Shown: positions 7,680 to 16,121, counted from the first letter of the stretch. The stretch: 64,000 nucleotides of DNA from Psychrobacter lutiphocae DSM 21542 (GCF_000382145.1 NZ_KB907627.1:47963-111962), one strand, 5' to 3'. The notes: generated from the letters alone by a model not told the origin. Numbers and translations are program-made.

Positions 7680-8519
7680 ATGTCAAATTATGACTTAGCA
7701 CTTGAAGATATTGATGTTTTTCATTATGAAGAAGGCTCAATAAACTTTAATGACCTTTGTGCTGAAAATGGATTTACCTACTGGTATGCAAGAGATTATA
7801 TGAAGATGCTCGGCTACCAAAAATATAACAGTTTTAAAAAGCCTGTTAACAAAGCTATTACTACGTGTATGACTTTAGATATTGATGTGACGGATAATTT
7901 CGTACAGGTTAATAGAGTCATTAATGGTGAAGAGGTTAAAGACTATAAACTTTCAAGATTTGCGTGCTATCTTATTGCAATGAATGCAGATGGTAAAAAG
8001 CTAGAAGTCGCAAGGGCACAAGCATTTTTTGCAGCAGCGGCTGAAACCATTCGTAGATATGTCAGTGATGCAAGCCAAGTTGAACGTGTGTTGATACGAG
8101 ATGAAATTAGCATCCATGAGAAATCACTTAGTGGTGTAGCAAAAGAAGCTGGAGTAGAAAAATATGCACTATTCCAGAATGCAGGCTATCGTGGTATGTA
8201 TAATATGAATTTGAGTAAGTTAAAAGACTATAAAAATAGTCCTGATGTACGTCGCACATTATTAGATTATATGGGAAAAGATGAGCTTGCAGCGAACCTA
8301 TTTAGAATTACACAAACAGAACTAAAAATGCGTAATGAAAACATTAAAGGTCAACGTAATTCTGAAAATGCAGCTGAACAAGTTGGACGTAAGGTTAGAA
8401 AAACAATGATTGAGATTGGCGGAATTGCTCCTGAAGACATGGAACTTGAAGAAGATATTAAGAAAATTAAAACATCTCTTAAGCAAACTCATAAAGGTCT
8501 GAAAAAAATTGATGATTAA
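7680..8519 (+). CDS. DinD-like protein
   Basis: 279 aa, close to the length of E. coli DinD (about 274). DinD is a damage-inducible protein reported to modulate RecA filaments. Matching features are LSRFACYLIAMNADGKKLEV near 92, FQNAGYRGMYN near 163, DELAANLFRITQTELK near 202 and VGRKVRKTMIEIGGIAPED near 236. AAAGGAAA precedes the ATG. In this prophage it stands alone between the repressor operon and the lysis genes, so it is an accessory gene. It could tie phage or host recombination to DNA damage, which is inference. Confidence 0.8.
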   Translation: MSNYDLALEDIDVFHYEEGSINFNDLCAENGFTYWYARDYMKMLGYQKYNSFKKPVNKAITTCMTLDIDVTDNFVQVNRVINGEEVKDYKLSRFACYLIAMNADGKKLEVARAQAFFAAAAETIRRYVSDASQVERVLIRDEISIHEKSLSGVAKEAGVEKYALFQNAGYRGMYNMNLSKLKDYKNSPDVRRTLLDYMGKDELAANLFRITQTELKMRNENIKGQRNSENAAEQVGRKVRKTMIEIGGIAPEDMELEEDIKKIKTSLKQTHKGLKKIDD

Positions 8520-8525
8520 AGTCAT

Positions 8526-8547
8526 AACCCTTAAACCGCCATAAAAT
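8526..8547 (+). promoter_or_regulatory. Conserved 22-bp phage motif, copy 1 (before lysis genes)
   Basis: AACCCTTAAACCGCCATAAA plus AT. Three near-identical copies lie at 16716, 24398 and 30751, each ahead of a late module. CATAAAAT resembles a -10 box with no good -35, as expected for an activator-dependent late promoter. It begins seven bases after the preceding stop codon. Confidence 0.65.
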
Positions 8548-8568
8548 AAAAAAACCACCTAAATAAAT

Positions 8569-8604
8569 AACCTGTTAACTACATTTAGTTAACAGGTTTT
8601 TTTT
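8569..8604 (+). terminator. Hairpin with T-run ending at the endolysin start codon
   Basis: Perfect 12-bp stem AACCTGTTAACT / AGTTAACAGGTT with a 6-base loop, then eight T directly followed by the ATG at 8605. It can terminate the dinD transcript. The only Shine-Dalgarno candidate (AGG, 8594-8596) lies in the 3' arm, so the hairpin may also control translation. Confidence 0.8.
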
Positions 8605-9132
8605 ATGTCAAATCCAAACATCAAAAACGAACTGCCTTGGGTAGATGAAGGTCGTCACTATATCGGACTAACAGAAATCCGAGGCACCCGTCATAACAAA
8701 ACCATCCAGCGCTGGCTAAGTGAACTTAATGCTTGGTGGCGGGATGACGAAACCCCTTGGTGCGGTGTATTCACTGCCCACTGTCTAAGTGCCAGCAAAC
8801 GTGGTATCCCCAAACACTGGTATCGAGCCAAAGCCTATGCCAGCTACGGCACACTTCTATCTCAACCTGCCTATGGCTGTCTTGGTGTGATGAGCCGTAA
8901 AGGCGGTGGTCATGTCTGCTTTATCATTGGTAAAACCTCAGGTAATCGCCTTGTGGTACTTGGTGGCAATCAAAATAATCAAGTCAGTATTGCCTCCTAT
9001 CCCCGTAGTCGCTTTGACGCCTTTGTCTGGCCACCAAGAGGTAATGGCGTACCTAGCCTGCCATACCACTACCGCTATGATTTGCCAAATTATCAATATG
9101 GTCACTATCGTCAACCGACCTCTGAAGCGTAA
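8605..9132 (+). CDS. Endolysin, TIGR02594 (CHAP/NlpC-like) family
   Basis: 175 aa. Predicted peptidoglycan amidase/peptidase for cell lysis. The signature includes PWVDEGRHYIGLTEIRGTRH near the start, the catalytic Cys C53 in ETPWCGVF, H103 in GGGHVCF and a downstream GGNQNNQ segment that supplies the third polar residue. The final 40 residues are a Pro/Tyr-rich tail. There is no signal peptide, so export depends on the holin encoded next. The ATG lies directly after a hairpin and T-run with little accessible ribosome-binding site. Confidence 0.88.
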   Translation: MSNPNIKNELPWVDEGRHYIGLTEIRGTRHNKTIQRWLSELNAWWRDDETPWCGVFTAHCLSASKRGIPKHWYRAKAYASYGTLLSQPAYGCLGVMSRKGGGHVCFIIGKTSGNRLVVLGGNQNNQVSIASYPRSRFDAFVWPPRGNGVPSLPYHYRYDLPNYQYGHYRQPTSEA

Positions 9133-9141
9133 GGAGCTGTT

Positions 9142-9384
9142 ATGCAATCTTATGATAACCAGCTAAGTAATACTAAGCACTGGTATCAGTCCAAAACTAT
9201 CTGGTTTAACGCTATCTTGGGCTTTTTGGCATTAATCGTTAGCATACTAGACCCACTTATACCACAGCTTGAAGCCTTTATGACTGCTGAAAACTTTGGC
9301 TTACTGCTCGCTTCTGTCAACTTAATCAACGCTGTATTGCGTAAGTTTACCCACAAAGCGATTAAAGGCGGTAAGCGTGAGTGA
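9142..9384 (+). CDS. Putative holin
   Basis: 80 aa with AAGGAG before the ATG. There are two hydrophobic stretches, TIWFNAILGFLALIVSILDP (about 19-38) and FGLLLASVNLINAVLRKF (about 53-70), and a basic C-terminus (KAIKGGKRE). This is the usual plan of a small class II holin that permeabilises the inner membrane for the endolysin encoded ten bases upstream. It overlaps the next gene by eight bases. Confidence 0.75.
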   Translation: MQSYDNQLSNTKHWYQSKTIWFNAILGFLALIVSILDPLIPQLEAFMTAENFGLLLASVNLINAVLRKFTHKAIKGGKRE

Positions 9385-9586
9385 CATTATCGACACCGCC
9401 AATAAGAGCTTTGAATATTGGCTAAATGGGCAAATTCAACAAGCAACAAAACAAGCCGAGCCAAACGATATTGATGCGTGTGAGGACTGTGGCAAGCCTA
9501 TTGGCACGGCTCGTAAATGTGCTGTGCCATCTGCTACTCGCTGTATTAACTGCCAAACTAAATACGAAATAAGGAACAAACGATGA
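9377..9586 (+). CDS. TraR/DksA-type zinc finger protein
   Basis: 69 aa starting at a GTG within the holin gene. The C-terminal half contains CEDCGKPIGTARKC and CINCQTKYE, the four-cysteine C4 finger of the TraR/DksA family. Phage TraR-like proteins bind in the RNA polymerase secondary channel and change promoter choice without ppGpp. The acidic N-terminal helix (SDIIDTANKSFEYWLNGQIQ) fits insertion into the channel. Tight overlaps with both neighbours show it belongs to the lysis/late operon. Confidence 0.85.
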   Translation: MSDIIDTANKSFEYWLNGQIQQATKQAEPNDIDACEDCGKPIGTARKCAVPSATRCINCQTKYEIRNKR

Positions 9587-9915
9587 TACTAGAGCTTGAA
9601 ACCTATCAAGCAATTGGGTTGGCAGTGACTATCGGCGGTAGTATCTGGGGTGCTGGCAAGGCGTTTTTTACTCGTTTTGAAACGGCGCTACGTGAGCGTG
9701 ATGACGGTCTTAAAGATGAGCTAAGTAAGCTAAGCCGTCAAGTGGGTGTGCAGACAGGTGAGGTACGACAGCTAGAAAAAGACTTGTTACAACTTAAAGC
9801 CGAATTGCCTGCTAAGTACGTCCATAAGTCTGACTTTAACCGTACCTTTACGGTGGTGGAAGCTAAGCTTGATAGGCTGTATGGCATTATTAGCCAAAAC
9901 AATAATAAGGATTAG
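9583..9915 (+). CDS. DUF2730 family protein
   Basis: 110 aa. There is an N-terminal hydrophobic segment (YQAIGLAVTIGGSIWGAGKA) followed by a long charged coiled coil (about 30-90, LKDELSKLSRQVGVQTGEV). This matches DUF2730 proteins, found between lysis and terminase genes of Mu-like phages, where a spanin or membrane-linked role has been suggested but not shown. The start overlaps the preceding stop (ATGA). Confidence 0.78.
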   Translation: MILELETYQAIGLAVTIGGSIWGAGKAFFTRFETALRERDDGLKDELSKLSRQVGVQTGEVRQLEKDLLQLKAELPAKYVHKSDFNRTFTVVEAKLDRLYGIISQNNNKD

Positions 9916-9917
9916 CT

Positions 9918-10229
9918 ATGACTATTGATTTACAAAAAAGTCGCCGTGAGGGTATGCGCTGGTATTTACTAGTGGCCATGCATCGTGGTGAGCCACTTGG
10001 CTGCTCTGATCATATACTCAAAACCATTATGGATGATATCTACGGCAAGGTAACGCCTAGTGAGCTACACCAACAGCTAAGCTATCTTGAAAAAAAGCAG
10101 ACAGTGACGGTGACAAAAAGCCCTGATGGGCATTGGCATGGCAGGCTGACCGCTGTGGGTATTGATATTGTGGATTATACGGTGGACTGCCCTGCGGGTA
10201 TCGCTCGCCCTGCTAAGTATTGGGAGTAA
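9918..10229 (+). CDS. Phage winged-helix-like protein (VpaChn25_0724-type)
   Basis: 103 aa. The plan is an N-terminal helix pair (SRREGMRWYLLVAMHRGEPL), a recognition-like helix (TPSELHQQLSYLEKKQTVTV) and a beta wing (GHWHGRLTAVGIDIVDYTVD). This matches a small conserved protein that precedes the small terminase gene in many Mu-like phages. The function is not established; DNA binding is inferred from the fold. It is packed two bases after DUF2730 and its stop overlaps the upstream region of the next gene. Confidence 0.75.
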   Translation: MTIDLQKSRREGMRWYLLVAMHRGEPLGCSDHILKTIMDDIYGKVTPSELHQQLSYLEKKQTVTVTKSPDGHWHGRLTAVGIDIVDYTVDCPAGIARPAKYWE

Positions 10230-10234
10230 ATGCT

Positions 10235-10783
10235 ATGGGACGGGAAACTGCGATTGATAGGCTTGCACCTGAGCACTTAGAACTGCTAAAGCAAAGGCTT
10301 GAGGATAGTGGCTTTAGAAATTATCAAGAGCTAACTGACTGGTTAACTGAGATGGGATATGAAATCAGTAAATCTAGTGTGCATCGCTTTGGTAAAAAGC
10401 ATGAGCAAAAGATACAAGCGGTCAGTTTGTCGACACAAGCTGCTATCCATATGGCAGAGCGTAATCCTGATGATGCTGGGGCACTGTCATCCACTGTGAT
10501 TACGATGATGCAATCAGAGTTTTTTAATGCACTGGTGCGACTACAAAGTCTAGATGATGACAATGTTAGCCCAATGCAACGTATGACAGCCTTATCTAAA
10601 ATTAGTAAAGGAATTGCTGAGCTGTCTAAAGCATCTGTTAATCAGAAAAAATGGCAAGTTGAAGTGCGTGAAAAAACGAAGATAGCCGCTGATGAAGTAC
10701 AGGATATTGTGAAATCTGGTGGTCTATCTGATGAAACAGCTGACTTGATACGCTCTAAGATCTTGGGGATTGCACACTCATGA
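10235..10783 (+). CDS. DUF3486 protein, probable small terminase subunit
   Basis: 182 aa from the ATG at 10235, preceded by GGGAG; a TTG at 10220 is less likely. The N-terminal half carries an HTH (FRNYQELTDWLTEMGYEISK, SSVHRFGKKHEQKIQ). DUF3486 corresponds to Mu gp27, the likely small terminase that recognises phage DNA for headful packaging. The large subunit is encoded 70 bases downstream. The C-terminal half is helical and probably oligomerises. Confidence 0.8.
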   Translation: MGRETAIDRLAPEHLELLKQRLEDSGFRNYQELTDWLTEMGYEISKSSVHRFGKKHEQKIQAVSLSTQAAIHMAERNPDDAGALSSTVITMMQSEFFNALVRLQSLDDDNVSPMQRMTALSKISKGIAELSKASVNQKKWQVEVREKTKIAADEVQDIVKSGGLSDETADLIRSKILGIAHS

Positions 10784-10853
10784 AAGCAAATCTTTGGGAC
10801 GTTATTATCATTTGGATATTTTGTCAAACCATTCTTGAGTTAGGCAAATGCAT

Positions 10854-12401
10854 ATGAAACATGCCACGATTAAAAACACGCCATCTATATTCTTACCCTA
10901 TCAGCAAGCATGGGTAGCGGATACTTCAGCGGTAAAAATATTCGTGAAATCACGGCGTATTGGTGGCTCATGGGCGGAAGCTGGTGAATCAGCACTGGAA
11001 GCTTCACGCCAAAATGGACAAGATACCTGGTATATCGGTTATGCCAAAGATATGGCGATAGAGTTTATCCGTGATGTCGCAGACTGGGCTAAGTATTATC
11101 AGCTTGCTGCTGGTGAGATTGAAGAGTCTGAAGAGGTGTTTATTGAAGGCGATGAAAAAAAATCTATCCTTGCTTATACCATCAAGTTTGCTAGCGGATG
11201 GCGTGTGACGGCTTTGTCTTCTGCACCTCGCAATCTACGTGGTAAACAAGGGCGGGTGATTATTGATGAGGCGGCATTCCATGACAATTTGGGGGAACTA
11301 CTAAAAGCGGCATTTGCCTTACTAATCTGGGGTGGCTGTGTACGTATTATTAGTACTCATAATGGTGTCACTAACCCTTTTAACCAACTGGTAGAAGATG
11401 TTAAGGCTGGAAGGCTACCTTACAGTTTACACCAAACTACCTTTGATGAAGCCTTAGAGCAAGGTTTATACAAGCGAATTTGTCTAAAGCTTGGGCGTGA
11501 ATGGACTGCTGAAGGTGAAGCTAAGTGGGCAAATGAAATCCGTGAGATTTATGCAGATAACTTGGATGAAGAGCTTAACTGTATCCCTAAAAACAGCGGC
11601 GGCAAGTGGCTTAGTCGTGCGCTTATCGAAAGCCGTATGACACCTGATGTGCCCATCTTGTTATATAAGCGTGGTAATGACTTTAATCTACAAACTGAAG
11701 CCTTGCGGATTGCAGACTGTAATCAGTGGTGTGTAGAAAATATACAACCTATTATTGATAACTTGCCTAACAATGCAAAATGCTTTGTGGGTGGTGACTA
11801 TGGTCGTAATGGGGATTTAACAGTGTTCCCACTTGCGATACGTACCACTGGATTGGTATTGGAATGCCAAGCGATATTTGAGTTAGAGAATATCCCATTT
11901 AGTCAGCAAGAACAGGTGCTTAATTATATATGCGATGGTCTGATTGATACTGGACGAATGTTGTTAGGTATGGCACTGGATGCTGGTGGTATTGGTGCGT
12001 CTAATAGTGAAAAAGCACAGCAACGCTATGGCGCAAGTGTGGTTGAGTGTGTCAAGTTTAGCAATGCTTGGTATGCGCTTAATATGCCACCGTTTAAGGC
12101 GGCACTTGAGGATGGCACAGTTGATAACTTGCCACGTCATGAGAATGTGTTGTCTGATTTATCTGCGTTTGAAGTGATTGATGGTGTGCCAAAACTGCCA
12201 AAAAAGAAAAATAAGGGCAAAGACAATCAAGACCGACATGGTGATATTGGGACGGCACTGGTACTGATGCACTATGCCAATCGGACGTTGAACGATGGTG
12301 CATTAACGATAGGCTCTCGCCCCAGTGATACAGATAACAGTGTACAACAAGGTATCGGTCTGCTTGACCGCTTTAAAAATATGATACGAGGCTATGACTA
12401 A
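10854..12401 (+). CDS. Terminase large subunit (Mu gp28-like)
   Basis: About 515 aa. It is the ATP-driven packaging motor and nuclease. The ATPase part has a P-loop-like VKSRRIGGSW near 31-40 and Walker B VIIDEAAF near 135-142. The C-terminal RNase H-like nuclease domain has GGDYGRNGD near 305 and further acidic residues. The ATG at 10854 is preferred over 10848 because TAGG lies nine bases before it and only three before the other. The next gene starts immediately after the stop. Confidence 0.9.
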   Translation: MKHATIKNTPSIFLPYQQAWVADTSAVKIFVKSRRIGGSWAEAGESALEASRQNGQDTWYIGYAKDMAIEFIRDVADWAKYYQLAAGEIEESEEVFIEGDEKKSILAYTIKFASGWRVTALSSAPRNLRGKQGRVIIDEAAFHDNLGELLKAAFALLIWGGCVRIISTHNGVTNPFNQLVEDVKAGRLPYSLHQTTFDEALEQGLYKRICLKLGREWTAEGEAKWANEIREIYADNLDEELNCIPKNSGGKWLSRALIESRMTPDVPILLYKRGNDFNLQTEALRIADCNQWCVENIQPIIDNLPNNAKCFVGGDYGRNGDLTVFPLAIRTTGLVLECQAIFELENIPFSQQEQVLNYICDGLIDTGRMLLGMALDAGGIGASNSEKAQQRYGASVVECVKFSNAWYALNMPPFKAALEDGTVDNLPRHENVLSDLSAFEVIDGVPKLPKKKNKGKDNQDRHGDIGTALVLMHYANRTLNDGALTIGSRPSDTDNSVQQGIGLLDRFKNMIRGYD

Positions 12402-13982
12402 ATGAGTATAACGACCAGCAAAAGCAACCAACTGTCACAAGAGATTGCCAGTCGTGAAAAGATAAACCCATATCTAGGCTCTGACTTGGGTGCCCTGATG
12501 ATGTCACTACCTAATCCTGATCCTGTGCTAAAAAAACTGGGCTGCGATATAGAGGTGTATCGAGATATTATGGTCGACCCTGTCATTAAGGGTGCTGTGC
12601 GTCGTCGCCGCTCTGCTGTCGTTGGTCTTGAATATGGGCTCGACCAAGGGGATGCCTCAGATAAAGTGATGGACTTGTGCAAGCAGGTACTGGCTAATAT
12701 CAAGCTGCGTACCTTGATACGTGAGCTACACGATGCAGCATGGTATGGTTATAGCCCAGCTGAGGTGTATTGGACTAAAGATAATGGCTTATGGATACCA
12801 TCAAAGGTCGTCGGGAAACCGCCTGAGTGGTTTGGCTTCAATGGTGATAATGATCTGTGCTTTAAAGGCTTTGATAATATGAGCTTTGAGCCTGTGCCTG
12901 ATATGAAGTTTATCATGGCTCGTAATGATGCAACCTTTAACAATCCATACGGTGTGGCGGATATGGCAGCTGTGTACTGGTATGCGATATTCCGTAAAGG
13001 CGGACTGAAGTTTTGGTTACGCTTTGCCGATAAATACGGTCAAGCTTTTATTGTAGGTAAGCATCCCCGTGGTACACCGCAACTTGAGGTCGATAAAATA
13101 CTGGATAGCTTGGAGGTGTTAAGCCAAGACGGTATTGGTGCTATCCCTAATGATGGCTCTGTCGAAATCATTGAGGCGGCTGGCAAAGGGGCAACTGCTG
13201 ATATGTTTGAGCGACTATTAAAGTACTGCCGTAGCGAGATTAATATTGCACTGCTTGGACAGGATCAATCGACTGATTCATCGAGCACCAATGCCTCTGC
13301 ACAGGCTGGGCTTGAGGTAACAGACGACATACGTGATGCCGATGGTGAAATGATAAGCGACGCCATCAATGAGCTATTGCGTTATGTGGTGCGCTTAAAT
13401 ATAGGTGATAATGAGCCAATGCCTGTCTGGTCTATGTGGTCTGATGAGGATGTGACCGAAGCTTTGGCTAATCGTGATGAAAAACTACAAAAAGCGGGGG
13501 CACGTCTGACTAAAACCTACTTTATGCGAGCCTATAAACTCGGTGAAGATGATGTCGATGTCGACGCACCGCTTACGGCACAAGCTCGAAGTCGAGGACG
13601 TGCTGCTCGTGGCCGACAAGATGAGGCTACGCAAGACTCTGGTGTGAAAGCGGACTTTAGTGAGAATCCATCCCCAACCCTTGCTGTATCAAAGGAAGGG
13701 AGATTTACGCCTATACGAATAGACTATGCAGATACTAATGTCGATAAAATGGCAAATGCCAGCCAGCCATATATAGACGATTGGTTAACCCGTCTGAAGG
13801 TGGTGATTGATAGTGCGCCAAACTTAGAGGCTTTGCCTGATATGCTGGCTAATGCTTTTAGTGATCTACCCAATGATGAATTGGTTGAGGTAATAGCACT
13901 GGGGATGACGGCAGCAGAGTTGGCTGGAGGTGCTGAGGTGGTTGGCGAAGCGGTATTAAATAAAGATGGTAGTAGCTTGTGA
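12402..13982 (+). CDS. Portal protein, DUF935 (Mu gp29-like)
   Basis: 526 aa. It forms the dodecameric vertex through which DNA enters. DUF935 hallmarks are VMVDPVIKGAVRRRRSAVVG-like sequence near 50-70, AEVYWTKDNGLWIPSKVVG near 120, and LLGQDQSTDSSSTNASAQAG near 283-302. Around residues 421-434 it carries ENPSPTLAVSKEGR, encoded by an inserted family B repeat and placed in a linker after the core. It directly follows the terminase gene and precedes MuF, the standard head gene order. Confidence 0.92.
   Translation: MSITTSKSNQLSQEIASREKINPYLGSDLGALMMSLPNPDPVLKKLGCDIEVYRDIMVDPVIKGAVRRRRSAVVGLEYGLDQGDASDKVMDLCKQVLANIKLRTLIRELHDAAWYGYSPAEVYWTKDNGLWIPSKVVGKPPEWFGFNGDNDLCFKGFDNMSFEPVPDMKFIMARNDATFNNPYGVADMAAVYWYAIFRKGGLKFWLRFADKYGQAFIVGKHPRGTPQLEVDKILDSLEVLSQDGIGAIPNDGSVEIIEAAGKGATADMFERLLKYCRSEINIALLGQDQSTDSSSTNASAQAGLEVTDDIRDADGEMISDAINELLRYVVRLNIGDNEPMPVWSMWSDEDVTEALANRDEKLQKAGARLTKTYFMRAYKLGEDDVDVDAPLTAQARSRGRAARGRQDEATQDSGVKADFSENPSPTLAVSKEGRFTPIRIDYADTNVDKMANASQPYIDDWLTRLKVVIDSAPNLEALPDMLANAFSDLPNDELVEVIALGMTAAELAGGAEVVGEAVLNKDGSSL
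13662..13703. repeat. Family B short repeat inside the portal gene
   Basis: GAATCCATCCCCAACCCTT then a spacer and AAAGGAAGGGAGA. The same short form lies in the protease gene (17389-17430). It is in frame and translated as ENPSPTLAVSKEGR. Confidence 0.85.
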
Positions 13983-13992
13983 GTGATAAATT

Positions 13993-15216
13993 ATGAGCGA
14001 TAAAGATCTGGCTAATGTACAAGCGGCGTTTAAGCTACCCTTTGCTGAGCAAATAGCGTTTTACCAGCAAAAGCTGCGGTTGCCAACACAGAGCTATAAA
14101 GACTTACAAGCACACCAGCATGACAAAGCGTTTGTGGTCGCTGGCGCAATGAAGGCGGACCTTCTAAAAGACTTGCAAGATGCTGTGGCGAAAGCAATAG
14201 AAGATGGTGAAAGCTTAGGTCAATTTAAATCACGCTTTGATGAGATTGTAGCCAAGCGGGGCTGGCTAACTGATACTGATAAAGAATACAAGGCGTGGCG
14301 TGCTCGTATTGTCTATCTGACCAATCTGCGTAGCAGTCATGCGGCTGGACGCTGGCAACAGATGCGTACCCCTGAGATGATGGCGGCACGCCCATACTGG
14401 CAGTATCGGCATACGACGCTTGATAATCCAAGGCTCAATCATAAACGGCTTAATGGTAAGGTACTGCCTGCTGATGATGGCTGGTGGTCAATCAACTATC
14501 CTCCCAACGGCTATGGCTGTAACTGCTATGTGCGGGCGTTAAGTAGAAAAGATGTAGAGCGTTTAGGGCTTAGCGTTGCAAAAACACCAGATTATGATGG
14601 TGCAGATGATAGCTTTGCGCATGCACCAGGATCGAGCTGGTATCCTGATCTTGATAAATATAGCTATGCAATCGCTAAGGCGATGGTTGCTGATGGTATG
14701 GCAAACGGGGTGTTTGAGCGTTGGATAGCAAGAATGAATGACCAGCGTGATGAACTGGTACAAAGTGATGGCTATAAAGGTCTATCAAGTTTGGATAAAA
14801 ACCGACTGATAAGACAGGCTGACACGGGTGAAAAATATGCAGTGGCAGTGATAAATCCAAGCCAAAAGCAAATACTGGATGTTAAAACACAAACTATCTG
14901 GCTAAGTGAATATGATGCTCTTAAACAGGCGCAAAGCCGTGCAGGTAATCATGGGTTTGATGCATCGAGTTATCACAAAGTACAACGAGTTATTGATAAT
15001 GCGACGCTTATTGTACGTCAGATACATAAGCCTACGGGTGATCTGTCAAAACGCACATTATGGGTTGAAGGGTTTATTGATGGTAAGACGTCTCGATATA
15101 GTGCAGTGCTGCATCAGACGGCGGATGGCAAAGAGGTGTATTTGAAGTCTTATAGGTTAGATAGCACTAAAGACAAATCAATCAAGAAACGTGGTGAAGT
15201 GCTATTTGAGAAATAG
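13993..15216 (+). CDS. MuF head protein with C-terminal PBECR-type nuclease/toxin domain
   Basis: 407 aa. Residues about 1-200 are the MuF (SPP1 gp7/Mu gp30) minor head domain, with RSSHAAGRWQQM near 115 and the conserved NYPPNGYGCNCYVR near 170. Residues about 278-407 (YAVAVINPSQ, IWLSEYDALKQ, SSYHKVQRVID, KEVYLKSYRLD) resemble the phage Barnase-EndoU-ColicinE5/RelE-like (PBECR) fold that is often fused to MuF and thought to be injected with DNA. The core MuF domain is clear; the toxin assignment is by pattern. No immunity ORF follows; a structured RNA-like element does. Confidence 0.85.
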   Translation: MSDKDLANVQAAFKLPFAEQIAFYQQKLRLPTQSYKDLQAHQHDKAFVVAGAMKADLLKDLQDAVAKAIEDGESLGQFKSRFDEIVAKRGWLTDTDKEYKAWRARIVYLTNLRSSHAAGRWQQMRTPEMMAARPYWQYRHTTLDNPRLNHKRLNGKVLPADDGWWSINYPPNGYGCNCYVRALSRKDVERLGLSVAKTPDYDGADDSFAHAPGSSWYPDLDKYSYAIAKAMVADGMANGVFERWIARMNDQRDELVQSDGYKGLSSLDKNRLIRQADTGEKYAVAVINPSQKQILDVKTQTIWLSEYDALKQAQSRAGNHGFDASSYHKVQRVIDNATLIVRQIHKPTGDLSKRTLWVEGFIDGKTSRYSAVLHQTADGKEVYLKSYRLDSTKDKSIKKRGEVLFEK

Positions 15217-15229
15217 CAGACAAAATGAA

Positions 15230-15329
15230 GCACCTAGCAGAACGCTCCCAGAGTTCTCATGCCAATCACCGAAATCTGTAAAATAGATTGGTGGCGGGAG
15301 GGAGGCTCACCGCAGTTGGGGCTAGGTGC
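15230..15329 (+). ncRNA. Structured RNA candidate between MuF and gpG
   Basis: A closing stem GCACCTAGC (15230-15238) with GCTAGGTGC (15321-15329) is perfect over 9 bp. Inside are a hairpin AGAAC/GTTCT (15239-15257) whose loop GCTCCC can pair with GGGAG near 15295-15304 as a pseudoknot, and CCAATC/GATTGG (15262-15291). GC content is higher than the surroundings. Class unknown; it could be a regulatory RNA, a ribozyme or an assembly element. Confidence 0.55.
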
Positions 15330-15363
15330 CTATTTATATTAATACATAACATGAGTGGGTGCA

Positions 15364-15879
15364 ATGATAAGCGTACAACTTGAAGGCGTTGAGCAAGTAG
15401 AAAAGCAGCTGCTACGAGTGCAACAGCGTGTGGGTGATATGCGTCCACTTATGGCGGATATCGGTGAGCATCTAGTCAATAGCACTCATGATAACTTTGA
15501 AAGCTCTACTGCACCAGATGGCTCAAAATGGGAGGCTAATAGCCCAGTCACTTTTGCTCGTATGCTAGGCAAGTCTGATACGGGTAAATCAGGACGCATT
15601 AACAAGCGTGGTGTGAATAAAGTGGCGAATAAGCGACCGCTGATAATGAGTCATACATTAATGCAATCAATCCATTATCAGGAAACTAGCACTAATGTGA
15701 CAGTCGGTACTAATATGGTGTATGGCGCAATGATGCACTATGGTGGTAGTAAGGCTAAGTTCCCTCATCTGTGGGGTGATATACCAGCACGTCCGTATTT
15801 GGGTATTGGCCGTGATGATGGGTCGGTGATTAAAGATATGATTGGAGATTATTTGCTTGATGCTTTAAATAATAGATAA
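15364..15879 (+). CDS. Phage virion morphogenesis protein (Mu gpG-like)
   Basis: 171 aa from the ATG at 15364. It has the family pattern: an N-terminal helix (VEQVEKQLLRVQQRVGDMRP), then EHLVNSTHDNFESSTAPDGS, then LMQSIHYQETSTNVTVGTN and a C-terminal HYGGSKAKFP / IPARPYLGIG. This is Mu gpG/P2 gpS-type head or tail completion protein. It normally follows MuF directly; here the RNA-like element separates them. Confidence 0.87.
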   Translation: MISVQLEGVEQVEKQLLRVQQRVGDMRPLMADIGEHLVNSTHDNFESSTAPDGSKWEANSPVTFARMLGKSDTGKSGRINKRGVNKVANKRPLIMSHTLMQSIHYQETSTNVTVGTNMVYGAMMHYGGSKAKFPHLWGDIPARPYLGIGRDDGSVIKDMIGDYLLDALNNR

Positions 15880-15883
15880 CTAA

Positions 15884-15979
15884 GCCATCCCCAGCCCTGA
15901 GAAGCGTTAAGAAAAGCTCTGGGGGAGCTTTTTAGCTTCGCAAGAGCCAAGCTGTGCTTGGCTAAAGAAAAGGAAGGGA
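15884..15979. repeat. Family B long repeat, copy 1
   Basis: 96-bp element from GCCATCCCCAGCCCTGAGAA to AAAAGGAAGGGA, with an internal AGCTCTGGGGGAGCT segment. A second long copy in host DNA (45362-45460) differs at only a few positions. It follows gpG and precedes a terminator, and adds no ORF. Confidence 0.88.
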
Positions 15980-15988
15980 ATGAAAATA

Positions 15989-16019
15989 AAAACCGCTTAA
16001 ATGCGATTTAAGCGGTTTT
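15989..16019 (+). terminator. Bidirectional terminator after the first head operon
   Basis: Perfect 14-bp stem AAAACCGCTTAAAT / ATTTAAGCGGTTTT with loop GCG. It closes the lysis-to-gpG unit and can also stop the opposing UmuD-like gene. Confidence 0.88.
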
Positions 16020-16121
16020 GTTGTGTTTGTGGGGTTAGGTGTGGTGATTTTAGCTTTATAGCGTTTATAAACGTTTATAAAGGGGTTTAAAGCTTAGTTT
16101 TATGTTGTATTGATTATGCAA

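Noticed and set aside
15230..15329. Assignment to HEARO, hammerhead or another named RNA class
   Set aside because: The stems are clear but none of the conserved cores I know could be matched, so it is left unnamed.
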